NCBI RefSeq assembly: GCF_002155265.1
Contig: NZ_CP021251.1
Coordinates: 1,984,001 to 2,048,000, forward strand
From: Corynebacterium pseudotuberculosis
GTDB lineage: Bacteria; Actinomycetota; Actinomycetes; Mycobacteriales; Mycobacteriaceae
Length of the DNA stretch: 64,000 nt
Direction of reading: 5' to 3'
Under the pieces are notes generated by a model. It ran no database searches. It saw only the letters and a program-made list of their open reading frames with translations, and was not told where the DNA came from. The position numbers and the translations under genes are program-made. Shown piece by piece: positions 1 through 8,836 of the stretch (its first letter is position 1; each line of letters starts with the position of its first letter).

Positions 1-2856
1 ACGATCCATATGAACAACGATAGACGCAGCCGTGAGATTTAATCCCGTCCCTCCCGCTTTAAGGGACAGGATCATTGCCGGCGGCCCTTGCGGACTCTGG
101 AAGTTCTCCACCATGCGATCACGTCCGACCTTGCTTACGCCACCGTGTAGGAAAGGAATTTGAGCGCCAAAGTAGTCCGAAAGATAAGGAGCGAGGATCT
201 CCCCAAAAGCCCGATACTGAGTAAAAATAAGAAGTCTTTGCTCTGATTCTACGGCATCTGAAACCAGACGCATCAGTTCCTCTACTTTTCCTGAACGATG
301 CTTACCTTTTACGGTCACATCGGAATCATCACTTAAAAAGTGTGCCGGATGATTACAGATCTGCTTAATCTTGGTTAAAGCAGAGAGCACAAGGCCGCGC
401 TTAGAAATTCCTTCTGCCTGGTCGATCTGTTTCTGTATGTCTTCCACATAAGCTCGGTACAAAGCTGCTTGCTCCGGCTTCATGTCCACGGTCAGAATAA
501 TTTCGGTCTTCTCTGGGAGATCATCAACGATACTCGGGTCTGTTTTCAACCGCCTCAGAACAAAGGGAGCTGTCAAGGAGCGGAGCCTTTCCGTCATTGT
601 CTCATCCTGCTCACGCTCAATCGCCCTGGCAAAGTGGTTCCGAAAGAAAGACGCAGAACCTAAAACACCTGGATTACAAAAATCAAGAATTGATCGCATT
701 TCAGAAAGACGATTTTCTACAGGAGTTCCGGTCAACGCAATTCTGTGCTTTGACGGCATCGCCCGTACGGCTTTGGAAACTTTAGTCGCCGAATTTTTAA
801 TCTGCTGAGCCTCGTCTAAGACCACCCTCTCCCACTGAACTTGGGAAAGCAGCTGATGGTCCCGTGCGATTGTTCCGTAACTAGTCACCACAATGTCGCT
901 TTCCTGGACTTTTTCTAGGAAAGCAGCATCCCTTAAGCGGGAGGAACCATGATGGACAAGGATGCGCAGGCTAGGAACAAACTTGTGCGCCTCCCGAGCC
1001 CAGTTTCCTACTACTGATGTGGGGGCCACAACCAGTGTAGGCCCATTGGGCTCTTCTGATTGATTTGCTCGTTCCGCTGCTTCCAAGGACAGCAACTGTA
1101 GTGTTTTGCCCAACCCCATGTCGTCGGCAAGCACAGCTCCAAGGCCGTTTTTAGACATCCACGCTAGCCAATCGACGCCCCTGCGTTGGTATTCACGCAA
1201 GGATGCATGAACAGTGTCTGGTAATTCAATACGCTGCGGTGCCGGAATATCCTGAGAAACAAGTCCACCGACTAGACTTGTGTGCCACGTTGACCCCTGA
1301 AATTCCACCGGTTCTTTTTCCGCAGCTTTTATCGCGATTTCACGTAATTCAGCTAGGGTCACCTGTCCAAAATCGGCGAATTCATTATTAAAGCGCTCAG
1401 CCAAGGTTTCAGCATGGGCCTCTAGCTGCTGCCATCCAGGTTGATCGTTCGCTTTGGCCAGCTGCGCTGCCATCATTGCGCGATCTAATTCTGCGCGCTT
1501 GCGTTTGCGAGATTGTGCAGCCAACTCCGACATGTACTCGCTGATTCTTTTCACTGCCGCGGTGTCTGCCATAACCCATTCGCCTCGCAAACGGATCAGA
1601 CCAGATTTAGAACGCACCAGCTCATTCATTTCCTCATCGCTGAGCTCAACGCTTCCAACAGAAATCCGCCAGTTATAGTCAACGATTTTATCTAAGCCGA
1701 TCTTAGCTTGCGTCGATGACTCTGCGGGGTCGCCAATAGTGATATGAGCTTTTGTTTCCTGCTGGCTCCACGCCCTGGGCAACATAACAGCAAAGCCCCG
1801 AGCCCTCAACGTAGTAACAGCAGATCCGATAAACTCTACTAACTCGTCCGTAGAGAGGTAGCAATCCCAGTCACCTGCATTTTCCGCCCGCTGCAGCACA
1901 TACTGTTGAAAAGAGTTTGTGTGTTCTCTGGCCGGATCTACAAGAGGCGTCACCACAATTGCTTCGCGCAAAAGCGCCTGTAGTCTTTCCACCGTAACTC
2001 GATCAAACTTACTGACCACGATGGGTTGCGGAGAATCCACACCAGATCTCACCTGAACACGTACTGGCCAGAGAATCTCCAGGGGATCCATGGCAGAATC
2101 GTCTTCTTTAGGGGGTTCTTCCACAAGAAAAACGATCTGTAGGTTTACTGAGGCAATAGAGTCTTTCCAGGAATTAAGCGCAGAAACTAACTGAGCGGTT
2201 CCCTTACGCAACGCTTTACTGTGAAGCAGGGCGCTGGAGAAGGAATGCCATTCTGTAGGTCGCGGCTCGGCGGCTAATTCTTGTAACAACGAGTGCGCAA
2301 TCCAATGAGGGAGCTCGTCCGCAATGTCCTCAGCAACGGCACTACCTCCGTTAGCCACCAATACACCGGGCGCCGCCGCCGTCATTTGCGCTATCCATCC
2401 GCGTTCCGAAAGACCAGAAGAAAGCTGCCACATGGGCCACCATTGATGGTCAGCAAAGTTCATCTTGATAGTGACGCGTCCAGCTCTTACAAATTGCGCC
2501 AGCCCTTCATACATACGTACTAACCACAGAAGATCGGGAGCTATGCTTGAGCGTTGATCGAGAGTAGCTGTCATGGGGGTAACCGTGGCGATGGTGGCTA
2601 AAGTGCTCACCGCTTGTTCTGGAGTAAAGGCAACGGTAGGAAGCGGAAGAGTAACCTCCCGTCCTTTTGGGGTAAGCAAGGTAGTACGCACCCTATGGTT
2701 AAAGCGTTTTCCTGCAAGAATCCCCATAACCTGCGGGGGAAAAGTCCCCTCCGGAACAGAATCAGCCGTCACGATTTTGTGGCCTTCCACCTGCTCTATC
2801 CACAAATGTAGTCCAGAAGCCTTGAGCCAAAGTCCATGGAGCAGGTGGGTAGTCAT
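1..2856 (-). CDS. SNF2-family DEAD/DEAH helicase (3' end outside window)
   Basis: Swi2/Snf2-type ATPase that would translocate on double-stranded DNA; the cellular target is unknown. About 952 codons are visible from an ATG at 2856; the C-terminus lies beyond base 1. A long N-terminal region (about residues 1-560) precedes the helicase core. The reverse strand shows Walker A ADDMGLGKT near 1100-1130, the DEAQ box (VLDEAQQIKNS) near 800-825, the LIFTQYRAF strand near 205-250 and a motif V-like SLKAGGTGLNLTAAS near the left edge. The single open frame through these motifs was checked by position. Large actinobacterial SNF2 proteins with a long N-terminal extension are common. Family call is firm, role unknown. 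Confidence 0.9.
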   Translation of the reverse strand, partial: MTTHLLHGLWLKASGLHLWIEQVEGHKIVTADSVPEGTFPPQVMGILAGKRFNHRVRTTLLTPKGREVTLPLPTVAFTPEQAVSTLATIATVTPMTATLDQRSSIAPDLLWLVRMYEGLAQFVRAGRVTIKMNFADHQWWPMWQLSSGLSERGWIAQMTAAAPGVLVANGGSAVAEDIADELPHWIAHSLLQELAAEPRPTEWHSFSSALLHSKALRKGTAQLVSALNSWKDSIASVNLQIVFLVEEPPKEDDSAMDPLEILWPVRVQVRSGVDSPQPIVVSKFDRVTVERLQALLREAIVVTPLVDPAREHTNSFQQYVLQRAENAGDWDCYLSTDELVEFIGSAVTTLRARGFAVMLPRAWSQQETKAHITIGDPAESSTQAKIGLDKIVDYNWRISVGSVELSDEEMNELVRSKSGLIRLRGEWVMADTAAVKRISEYMSELAAQSRKRKRAELDRAMMAAQLAKANDQPGWQQLEAHAETLAERFNNEFADFGQVTLAELREIAIKAAEKEPVEFQGSTWHTSLVGGLVSQDIPAPQRIELPDTVHASLREYQRRGVDWLAWMSKNGLGAVLADDMGLGKTLQLLSLEAAERANQSEEPNGPTLVVAPTSVVGNWAREAHKFVPSLRILVHHGSSRLRDAAFLEKVQESDIVVTSYGTIARDHQLLSQVQWERVVLDEAQQIKNSATKVSKAVRAMPSKHRIALTGTPVENRLSEMRSILDFCNPGVLGSASFFRNHFARAIEREQDETMTERLRSLTAPFVLRRLKTDPSIVDDLPEKTEIILTVDMKPEQAALYRAYVEDIQKQIDQAEGISKRGLVLSALTKIKQICNHPAHFLSDDSDVTVKGKHRSGKVEELMRLVSDAVESEQRLLIFTQYRAFGEILAPYLSDYFGAQIPFLHGGVSKVGRDRMVENFQSPQGPPAMILSLKAGGTGLNLTAASIVVHMDR

Positions 2857-2934
2857 CTACTTAGTCTTACCAGCTTATGAAGATATTCCGTAATGGTCAG
2901 GTAGTGTTTGAGAGAATAATTTTTGGAGGTTGTG

Positions 2935-4365
2935 GTGTCTGAACATACGTGGTTCATCGTTGCCATCATGATATATATGGGCGCGATGCTCGCGATTGGC
3001 TATTGGAGTTATAAAAAGACCGATCAATACGACGACTTTGTGTTAGCCGGACGCGATCTAAATCCCTTTGTAGCGGCATTATCAGCCGGCGCTTCAGATA
3101 TGTCTGGTTGGCTGCTCATGGGTTTGCCAGGAGCTTTGTTTGTTACAGGTATGTCTGAGCTGTGGATTGCAGTAGGGCTGCTCATCGGTTCTTGGGCTAA
3201 CTGGAAATGGGTTGCGCCGCGGTTACGTGCATATTCAGAGGTGGCTAATAATTCCATCACTTTGCCTTCGTTTTTTGAGAACCGGCTGATGGATCAATCC
3301 CGTGTCCTACGCATTGTCAGTTCCATCGTGATCATCGTATTCTTCACCTTCTATGTATCCTCTGGGATGGTCTCGGGTGGACGTTACTTCGAATCAACTT
3401 TTGGAAGCGCCTATATCGACGGCATGATGATCGTCGCTTGCATCACGGTTGCTTATACTTTTATCGGTGGCTTCCTTGCGGTTTCCTATACAGACGCAGT
3501 TCAAGGCACCATCATGTTTGTTTCGCTAGTCATAGTCCCGGCTATGGCCCTACTCTATCTAGACGACCCCTCCTCAATTTGGTCATGGGCGTCCCATAAT
3601 GACTACGGTCCTTACACCGATGGCACCGGCAATCCTTCCTATTTTTCTATGATCTCTGGTGTCTCAGCAGCAGCCGTAATTGGTAACTTAGCCTGGGGCT
3701 TGGGATACTTCGGTCAACCCCACATCATCGTCCGCTTTATGGCGCTACGAGCGCCCTCCGATGCACGACGCGCCCGCTGGATCGGCGTGGGATGGATGGT
3801 CCTCTCCATCGCTAGAGCCACGTTCACTGCGATAATCGGCACAGCATTCTTTGGTCAAAACAAAAACTTCTCCATCGTGGACCAAAAGTCCTATGAGACA
3901 ATTTTTCTAGACATGGGGCGAGTCCTCTTCCATCCGCTCATCGGTGGTCTTATTCTCACAGCCGTACTCGCAGCGATCATGTCTACCATTGCTTCCCAGC
4001 TTTTGGTCACTTCCACATCTTTGATCGAGGACCTCTTCAAGGCTTTCAAAAAGAACCTTCCTAGTGAGCCCGTGATGATCAATCTATCCCGCACTGCGGT
4101 GGTTGCTGTTGCTATTGTCGCTGGAATTCTCGCTATTAATCCCTCTGACTCTATTCTCGGCCTCGTAGGCTTTGCCTGGGCAGGATTTGGCTCCGCCTTT
4201 GGCCCTCTGGTTTTGTGCATGCTTTATTGGCGGCGACTCAACGTTCCAGGTGCAATAGCCGGTATAGTAACCGGTTCTATCGTGTGCTTTGCCTGGGGGA
4301 TGTCCCCCTTAGCGATACCCTCTACGAAATCATCCCTGGTTTCTTTAGCGGAGGAATCATCATGA
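2935..4365 (+). CDS. putP: sodium/proline symporter PutP-like, C-terminus frameshifted
   Basis: Sodium:solute symporter of the PutP subgroup (proline uptake). The N-terminus (IYMGAMLAIGYWSYKKT, then DDFVLAGRDLNPFVAALSAGASDMSGWL) is characteristic, and about twelve hydrophobic segments follow. A TTG at 2923 would be in frame, but GGAGG at 2925-2929 is better read as the ribosome binding site of GTG 2935. The frame ends early at 4365 with a non-family tail (SPLAIPSTKSSLVS...). The expected PutP ending (SDTLYEIIPGFFSGGIIMIL) lies in another frame immediately downstream, and adding one C at the C tract 4304-4308 would join them. The encoded 476 residues lack the last transmembrane helix and tail. 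It may be a pseudogene, a phase-variable gene or a sequencing error. Confidence 0.85.
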   Translation: MSEHTWFIVAIMIYMGAMLAIGYWSYKKTDQYDDFVLAGRDLNPFVAALSAGASDMSGWLLMGLPGALFVTGMSELWIAVGLLIGSWANWKWVAPRLRAYSEVANNSITLPSFFENRLMDQSRVLRIVSSIVIIVFFTFYVSSGMVSGGRYFESTFGSAYIDGMMIVACITVAYTFIGGFLAVSYTDAVQGTIMFVSLVIVPAMALLYLDDPSSIWSWASHNDYGPYTDGTGNPSYFSMISGVSAAAVIGNLAWGLGYFGQPHIIVRFMALRAPSDARRARWIGVGWMVLSIARATFTAIIGTAFFGQNKNFSIVDQKSYETIFLDMGRVLFHPLIGGLILTAVLAAIMSTIASQLLVTSTSLIEDLFKAFKKNLPSEPVMINLSRTAVVAVAIVAGILAINPSDSILGLVGFAWAGFGSAFGPLVLCMLYWRRLNVPGAIAGIVTGSIVCFAWGMSPLAIPSTKSSLVSLAEESS

Positions 4366-4493
4366 TTCTAGTCTCTCTTGCAACATCCCCGCCCCAGGAG
4401 AAAGTGCTGTCCATGTTTGATAAAGCCAGGTGCCACACAACTCAAACCGAAGAAAAGTCCATCCAGGCTCCTTCTCACACGGCATCCGTATAA
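4308..4493 (+). pseudogene. Displaced C-terminal segment of PutP (after -1 base frameshift)
   Basis: Read from 4308 in the frame one base back from the main putP frame, this segment encodes LSDTLYEIIPGFFSGG, a hydrophobic helix (IIMILVSLATS) and a basic tail ending in ...HTASV at 4493. That is how PutP-type symporters end, so about 61 residues of symporter C-terminus are preserved but out of frame. The shift point is GGGGGATGTCCCCC at 4295-4308. The preserved sequence suggests a recent or reversible lesion. Confidence 0.75.
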
Positions 4494-4533
4494 AAGTAGG
4501 AACCAAACCAGCGTCGCCTTCCGTCTAAAAGGA

Positions 4534-5118
4534 ATGCGGCGCATTCTTTCTCTCCTAGTAACAGCCACATTATTGTTGATCTTCTTCACAGTTCCCTTGT
4601 CACGGGAATTTGCAGATCTTCCCACTGTTAAACAAAGAACAACGGTCCTCGGCTATAAACGAGAGTATTTTGGAGCCACATGGGGAATCGCTCCCCATTC
4701 AAAATGTTCTACGAGAGTCGCAGTTTTGGCTGCCACGCTTAACGACGTCCACCTCACCGCTTCTTGCTCGTTAAGCTCGGGATGGACTCTCGATCCTTAT
4801 TCTGGAAGAAAAATCTCTGTCGACGGCACCGCTGCCCCCATTGAACTCGATCATGTTTTCCCACTAGCTGCGGCATGGGACATGGGAGCCCATGCATGGA
4901 GCGCAGAGCAGCGTCTTGCCTTTGCAAACGATCCGTTAAATCTTGTCGTTGCTTCCCAAGAACAGAATCAGCAGAAATCGGACAAGCTCCCATCGGAGTG
5001 GCTTCCTGTTCAACGTTCTCATCGATGTTGGTACGTGCGTCGACTAGCGGAAGTCGCAAGGAAATACCAGTTACCACTTAGCAAGCCGGATGTCTCGGTC
5101 ATGCACAGACAATGTTAA
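4534..5118 (+). CDS. Secreted/anchored HNH endonuclease family protein (DUF1524-like)
   Basis: About 194 residues. The longer frame reaches back to 4378 but overlaps the displaced putP tail. The ATG at 4534 follows AAAAGG and begins with a signal-peptide-like MRRILSLLVTATLLLIFF, so it is preferred. The nuclease core reads IELDHVFPLAAAWDMG followed by NDPLNLVVASQEQNQQKSDK and W..P, the H...N...N pattern of HNH/DUF1524 proteins. Two cysteine pairs (KCSTR, ASCSL) fit an extracytoplasmic location. A secreted nuclease is inferred; the substrate (DNA scavenging or other) is unknown. The next gene begins just after its stop. Confidence 0.8.
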   Translation: MRRILSLLVTATLLLIFFTVPLSREFADLPTVKQRTTVLGYKREYFGATWGIAPHSKCSTRVAVLAATLNDVHLTASCSLSSGWTLDPYSGRKISVDGTAAPIELDHVFPLAAAWDMGAHAWSAEQRLAFANDPLNLVVASQEQNQQKSDKLPSEWLPVQRSHRCWYVRRLAEVARKYQLPLSKPDVSVMHRQC

Positions 5119-5156
5119 TGTGGTATTTCTCACCCAATTTTTGCGAAAGGCTTTCT

Positions 5157-5627
5157 GTGGGAACTCTGCTTATTATCCTCCACGTACTCACGGCCGTGCT
5201 CTTCCTCGGCCCCGTTACTGTCGCGGTTTCTTCTTTCCAGTCTCGCGCTATAGAAGCTCACAATGGAAACGCTACTGCTAAAGGTTCCGCGTTGACGCTC
5301 TACAAAATCACCCAGACTTACGGCATGCTGTCACTGTTGGTTCCGTTGATTGGTTTCGCGGTGATGTTTACTAATGATAGTTACTGGTCAGATGGACGCT
5401 ACCACGCATCGATTGCACTGGCAGTAGTTGCATGGGCCATTTTGATTTTCCTTATCATGCCCCGTCAAAAGAAACTTGCTGGCGCTCTTGGGCTGCTTGA
5501 AGCCGACGAGCTTGAGACCGGAAATTTTGAGATCGCAGATTGGAATAAGGCGAAAAGCCTTCTCTCCATGTTTGGCGGAATCTTCTCTCTTCTCTGGGTT
5601 ATTATCGCCGTCTTGATGGTTCTTTAA
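5157..5627 (+). CDS. DUF2269-type integral membrane protein
   Basis: Small membrane protein with about four hydrophobic helices: LLIILHVLTAVLFLGPVTVAVSS, YGMLSLLVPLIGFAVMF, IALAVVAWAILIFLIMP and MFGGIFSLLWVIIAVLMVL. The frame is open from an ATG at 5112 that overlaps the stop of the HNH gene. GAAAGG at 5145-5150 followed six bases later by GTG 5157 is a much better initiation site, and the protein then begins at the conserved first helix. Family resemblance is to DUF2269 membrane proteins; no function can be stated. A strong terminator follows. Confidence 0.7.
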   Translation: MGTLLIILHVLTAVLFLGPVTVAVSSFQSRAIEAHNGNATAKGSALTLYKITQTYGMLSLLVPLIGFAVMFTNDSYWSDGRYHASIALAVVAWAILIFLIMPRQKKLAGALGLLEADELETGNFEIADWNKAKSLLSMFGGIFSLLWVIIAVLMVL

Positions 5628-5641
5628 GCACCAAACAAGAA

Positions 5642-5680
5642 GGCGGGTCCCACATCAGCTCATGTGGGACCCGCCTTTTT
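5642..5680. terminator. Bidirectional Rho-independent terminator
   Basis: A perfect 14-bp stem (GGCGGGTCCCACAT / ATGTGGGACCCGCC) with a six-base loop is followed by TTTTT and another T run. It separates the convergent DUF2269 gene and the VOC gene, whose stop is six bases further on. Confidence 0.9.
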
Positions 5681-5685
5681 GTTTT

Positions 5686-6132
5686 TTATCCTTCGATGTT
5701 AAACATCCACAATGTGCCAAAGCGATCGCGTAGTTGACCAAAGGAGGCTCCCCACGGGGCGGTTTCTAGAGGCATATGAACCTCTGCACCCTGTGAGAGG
5801 GCTTCCCACTGGTTCTCGATCTCAGCGCGAGCATCAGCGTTCCCAGTAATAGCGATAGCAGTGTCGTCGCCTGCGGCGAGCTCACGTTCTGGGGGTACAT
5901 CCGCGCCGAAGAGCACTTTCCTTCCCGCGTCGTAAAGCTCACCGTGCATGATCCATTCGTTGGACCAATGGTTACCTCCTGCTTGATCCGCAAAACCGGA
6001 TTCTCCGTAAGTAATCAGTTTCAGATCAAGGCCAAAAACGTCTCGATAAAATTCGAGTGCCTCTCTCGCTTGTCCGCGGAAGTGTCGGTATGGTGTCACA
6101 TCAGCAATCATGGGAACCACCATACGCGTCAT
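5686..6132 (-). CDS. VOC-fold protein, PhnB / glyoxalase-like
   Basis: About 148 residues of the PhnB-like branch of the vicinal oxygen chelate superfamily. Family signs are ADVTPYRHFRGQAREALEFYRDVFG at the start (N-terminal beta-alpha unit), a central NEWIMHGEL stretch and the terminal WGASFGQLRDRFGTLWMFN. Such proteins often bind a metal or small molecule, but many PhnB-like members have no assigned reaction. Initiation could also be at an internal ATG (MIADVTPYRHF). It is convergent with the DUF2269 gene and downstream of the small membrane-anchored gene on the same strand. Confidence 0.75.
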   Translation of the reverse strand: MTRMVVPMIADVTPYRHFRGQAREALEFYRDVFGLDLKLITYGESGFADQAGGNHWSNEWIMHGELYDAGRKVLFGADVPPERELAAGDDTAIAITGNADARAEIENQWEALSQGAEVHMPLETAPWGASFGQLRDRFGTLWMFNIEG

Positions 6133-6146
6133 GCTGATGAGGAGAG

Positions 6147-6566
6147 TTAGTGAGCAGCCGACAGCTCCCAGCCACTCCCCTTCCTAGCAAAGGTCACTTG
6201 AGCAGAAGGGGCGATTTTTCCGTTACACAAGTCTATAGCGTCACGGTGATATTTTTTGGACTCGTATTCGCCTTTGCCGTCGAGCAATACAAGGTAATTA
6301 TCCCCAGGTTCCGGGCCATCTTTCGGGGTATCCAGAGAAGAAAGCTCTAATCGGTTCTCCGCAGATTCCCGCGTATCACCAGGACAGACAGCAGCAATAT
6401 ACTGCCATTCATGACCAAAAGTGTCATGTACATGGATAGTGACAGGTGATTCTTGGTTCTTCAAAGCCTGCTCCAACAAATCATTTTTCACAAGCCACAC
6501 CATAAAAACGCCGAGTATAACCAAAGAAGCCACGACAAAAAGCACGGCTAGGAAGTTTCTGTTCAT
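6147..6566 (-). CDS. Membrane-anchored hypothetical protein
   Basis: About 139 residues. A longer frame from 6620 would start inside the terminator hairpin, so the ATG at 6566, preceded by GGAG eight bases upstream, is chosen. It begins MNRNFLAVLFVVASLVILGVFMVWL, one N-terminal signal anchor. The rest is hydrophilic and predicted extracytoplasmic, with two well-separated cysteines (AVCPGD and DLCNGK) that could form a disulfide, and HVHDTFGHEWQYIA. I do not recognise the family. It lies 15 bases before the VOC gene on the same strand and may be cotranscribed with it. Confidence 0.6.
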   Translation of the reverse strand: MNRNFLAVLFVVASLVILGVFMVWLVKNDLLEQALKNQESPVTIHVHDTFGHEWQYIAAVCPGDTRESAENRLELSSLDTPKDGPEPGDNYLVLLDGKGEYESKKYHRDAIDLCNGKIAPSAQVTFARKGSGWELSAAH

Positions 6567-6590
6567 AGAGAAAGCTCCGACTTGTAAGAC

Positions 6591-6629
6591 AATAGGAGGG
6601 TGCGGAATCAAATTCCGCACCCTCCTATT
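6591..6629. terminator. Hairpin terminator downstream of deaD
   Basis: A perfect 18-bp inverted repeat (AATAGGAGGGTGCGGAAT, loop CAA, then its complement) lies between the stop of the DEAD-box helicase and the start of the next leftward gene. The T-rich flank is short on either strand, so termination strength is uncertain. The stem contains the recurrent TAGGAGG motif. Confidence 0.75.
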
Positions 6630-6653
6630 TGTACTAGACCTTAGTTGTCTATC

Positions 6654-8636
6654 CTAGCCACGATAGCGATCACGGCGGTCGCCGCGGTCTCGGCGGTCGC
6701 CACGACGATCATCACGACGATCGCGACGGTATCCACCACGACGGTCATCACCGCGGTAATCATCACGACGCCCCGGACGACCATTGTCCTTCTCAATGTT
6801 AATCAGCTGACCCGAGATACGAGTGTCGCGTAGATTATCAAAGACAGATTGTGGGAGTCCCTTAGGAAGCTCCACCAACGTGTGGTCCACAGCAATTGTG
6901 ATACGACCAAAGTCCTTATTGCTCAATCCGCCTTCGTTTGCCAGTGCGCCAACAATAGCGCCCGGACGAACATGCTGACGCTTACCCACGGCAAGGCGAT
7001 ACACTGCCATATCGCCAGAGCGCTCAAAACGAGAACCGCGGTCACCACGATCACGGCGGTCGCCGCGGTCCCGGCGATCGCCACGACGATCGTCCCGGTC
7101 AAAGCGATCGCGACGCTCACGACGCTTCTCTGGTGGTGGCTCCTTCATCAAAAACTCACTACCAGCACGAGCCTGGGTAGCCAAGGCAGCAGCAATGTCC
7201 TCAAGTGGGGTGTCATGCTCTTCTGCGTAGGCCTTGATCAAGTTCCGGAAAATCGCAACCTGGGAGTCTTCTAGCGATTCTGTGATGGAATCTGCAAACT
7301 TTTCCTTACGGGACTCGTTAACCTCGTCGACCGTAGGAAGGTCCATTTCAATAAGCTCTGCATTGGTAGCACGCTCAATGGAGCGCAGCATACGACGTTC
7401 ACGTGGGGTAACAAAAAGAATTGCCTCACCGCTACGTCCAGCGCGGCCGGTACGACCAATGCGGTGAACATAAGATTCGGTGTCATTAGGAATGTCGTAG
7501 TTGAACACGTGAGTAATGCGCTCGACATCCAGACCACGCGCTGCCACGTCTGTGGCCACAAGAATGTCTAGACGACCATCTTTGAGTTGGTCCACGGTGC
7601 GCTCACGCTGTGCCTGTGCGATATCGCCATTGATGGCGGCGGCAGAAAAACCACGAGCACGCAACTTCTCTGCGACCTCTTCAGTTTCATGCTTTGTGCG
7701 CACGAACATAATCATCGCTTCAAACTCGGTGACCTCAAGGATTCGAGTCAAGGCATCAAGCTTGTTACGGTGAGCAACATTAAGGAACCGCTGCGTGATA
7801 TTGGTGTTGGTCCGAGTCTCGGATTTCACCTGAATCTCACGAGGATCCTTCATGTACTGCTTGCTCAGACGGCGAATGCCGTTGGGCATCGTCGCAGAAA
7901 ATAAAGCAACCTGCTTGTCCGCGGGAGTATCCTCAAGAATACGCTCGATATCTTCCTGGAAGCCCATGCTGAGCATCTCATCTGCCTCGTCAAGAACGAG
8001 ATAGTTCAGGTTAGAGATATCGAGTGAGCCCTTTTCCAGGTGGTCAATAACACGACCTGGGGTACCCACGATGATCTGCGCGCCACGGCGAAGACCCGAC
8101 AATTGGATACCATATGCCTGCCCACCATAGATCGGCAGAACATGAATGTCTCCGAGGTGGTCTGCAAAAGACTGGAAAGAGTCCGCAACCTGAAGAGCAA
8201 GCTCGCGAGTAGGAGCAAGGATCAGCGCCTGTGGGTGGCGCTTCTTCACATTGATACGGGAAAGAATCGGGAGGGCAAACGCAGCGGTCTTACCCGTACC
8301 GGTCTGAGCCAGACCCATCACATCATGCCCCTCCATGAGGACTGGGATGGTCTGTGCCTGAATAGGAGACGGCGTTTCAAAGCCAACCTTGGCGACTGCC
8401 TTAAGGATTGCGTCTGGGAGGCCCAAAGCCTCAAAGCCATCATTACTGTCACTGTCCGCTTCTTGCGCGGAGCCGGTGTCCTCAGAAGTGTTCGCAACCC
8501 TGGAGTCGTCTACATCAGCAATAACATCATCAAGTGTGATGCTGCCTTCGTCTACCTGCGAATTGTCCTGAGATTCCGACAAAATCTTCTCATCCGGCTC
8601 GTTAGCGCCGCCGGTGGCGTCATCGGTAATGCTCAT
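6654..8636 (-). CDS. deaD: DEAD-box ATP-dependent RNA helicase (DeaD/CsdA type)
   Basis: 660 residues. After an acidic N-terminal tail of about 70 residues comes the core: Q motif (FEALGLPDAILKAVAKVGFETPSPIQ), Walker A AQTGTGKT, PTRELALQ, DEAD box VLDEADEML, SAT, and HRIGRTGRAGR. A DbpA/CsdA-like RNA-binding domain follows (about residues 550-620, MAVYRLAVGKRQHVRPGAIVGALANEGG). The linker and C-terminus are packed with Arg-Gly-Asp-Arg repeats that encode strongly repetitive CG-rich DNA. The family unwinds structured RNA in ribosome assembly and mRNA turnover, often in the cold. It is a single gene with its own terminator. Confidence 0.95.
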   Translation of the reverse strand: MSITDDATGGANEPDEKILSESQDNSQVDEGSITLDDVIADVDDSRVANTSEDTGSAQEADSDSNDGFEALGLPDAILKAVAKVGFETPSPIQAQTIPVLMEGHDVMGLAQTGTGKTAAFALPILSRINVKKRHPQALILAPTRELALQVADSFQSFADHLGDIHVLPIYGGQAYGIQLSGLRRGAQIIVGTPGRVIDHLEKGSLDISNLNYLVLDEADEMLSMGFQEDIERILEDTPADKQVALFSATMPNGIRRLSKQYMKDPREIQVKSETRTNTNITQRFLNVAHRNKLDALTRILEVTEFEAMIMFVRTKHETEEVAEKLRARGFSAAAINGDIAQAQRERTVDQLKDGRLDILVATDVAARGLDVERITHVFNYDIPNDTESYVHRIGRTGRAGRSGEAILFVTPRERRMLRSIERATNAELIEMDLPTVDEVNESRKEKFADSITESLEDSQVAIFRNLIKAYAEEHDTPLEDIAAALATQARAGSEFLMKEPPPEKRRERRDRFDRDDRRGDRRDRGDRRDRGDRGSRFERSGDMAVYRLAVGKRQHVRPGAIVGALANEGGLSNKDFGRITIAVDHTLVELPKGLPQSVFDNLRDTRISGQLINIEKDNGRPGRRDDYRGDDRRGGYRRDRRDDRRGDRRDRGDRRDRYRG

Positions 8637-8836
8637 TGCCCAGTTAAACTTACGCTACACGGCACGATTTTCCTAGTCATACACTCAAAGGTGATAACTA
8701 TAGCCGATTCCGCCAAATGCGACCACCATCACTTAAGTTTGCAATTAGATAAATACCTCCCAGAATCTTCGTATTTTTAAAATTTTTCCTAACTTAAGGG
8801 CGCTCCAGTAAACCTCAAAGAAGCTTTTTCCTTAAC
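8637..8836. other. Intergenic region between galK 3' end and deaD 5' end
   Basis: 200 bases that must carry the deaD promoter and leader on the reverse strand and the end of the gal transcript. It is AT-rich with TTTTTAAAATTTTT near 8771-8785. I found no convincing hairpin terminator for galK and no open frame that looks real. Confidence 0.5.

Noticed and set aside
2293..2893. Plus-strand frames overlapping the SNF2 helicase gene
   Set aside because: The reverse strand contains the in-frame helicase motifs; these are shadows.
6654..7140. Clustered CG-rich repeats resembling a CRISPR-like or palindromic array
   Set aside because: They are coding for Arg-Gly-Asp-rich tails of the DEAD-box helicase; the units are irregular and there are no spacers.
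7271..8218. Several frames overlapping deaD, including a 246-codon frame on the plus strand to 8780
   Set aside because: Antisense to a highly conserved helicase with low-complexity translations.
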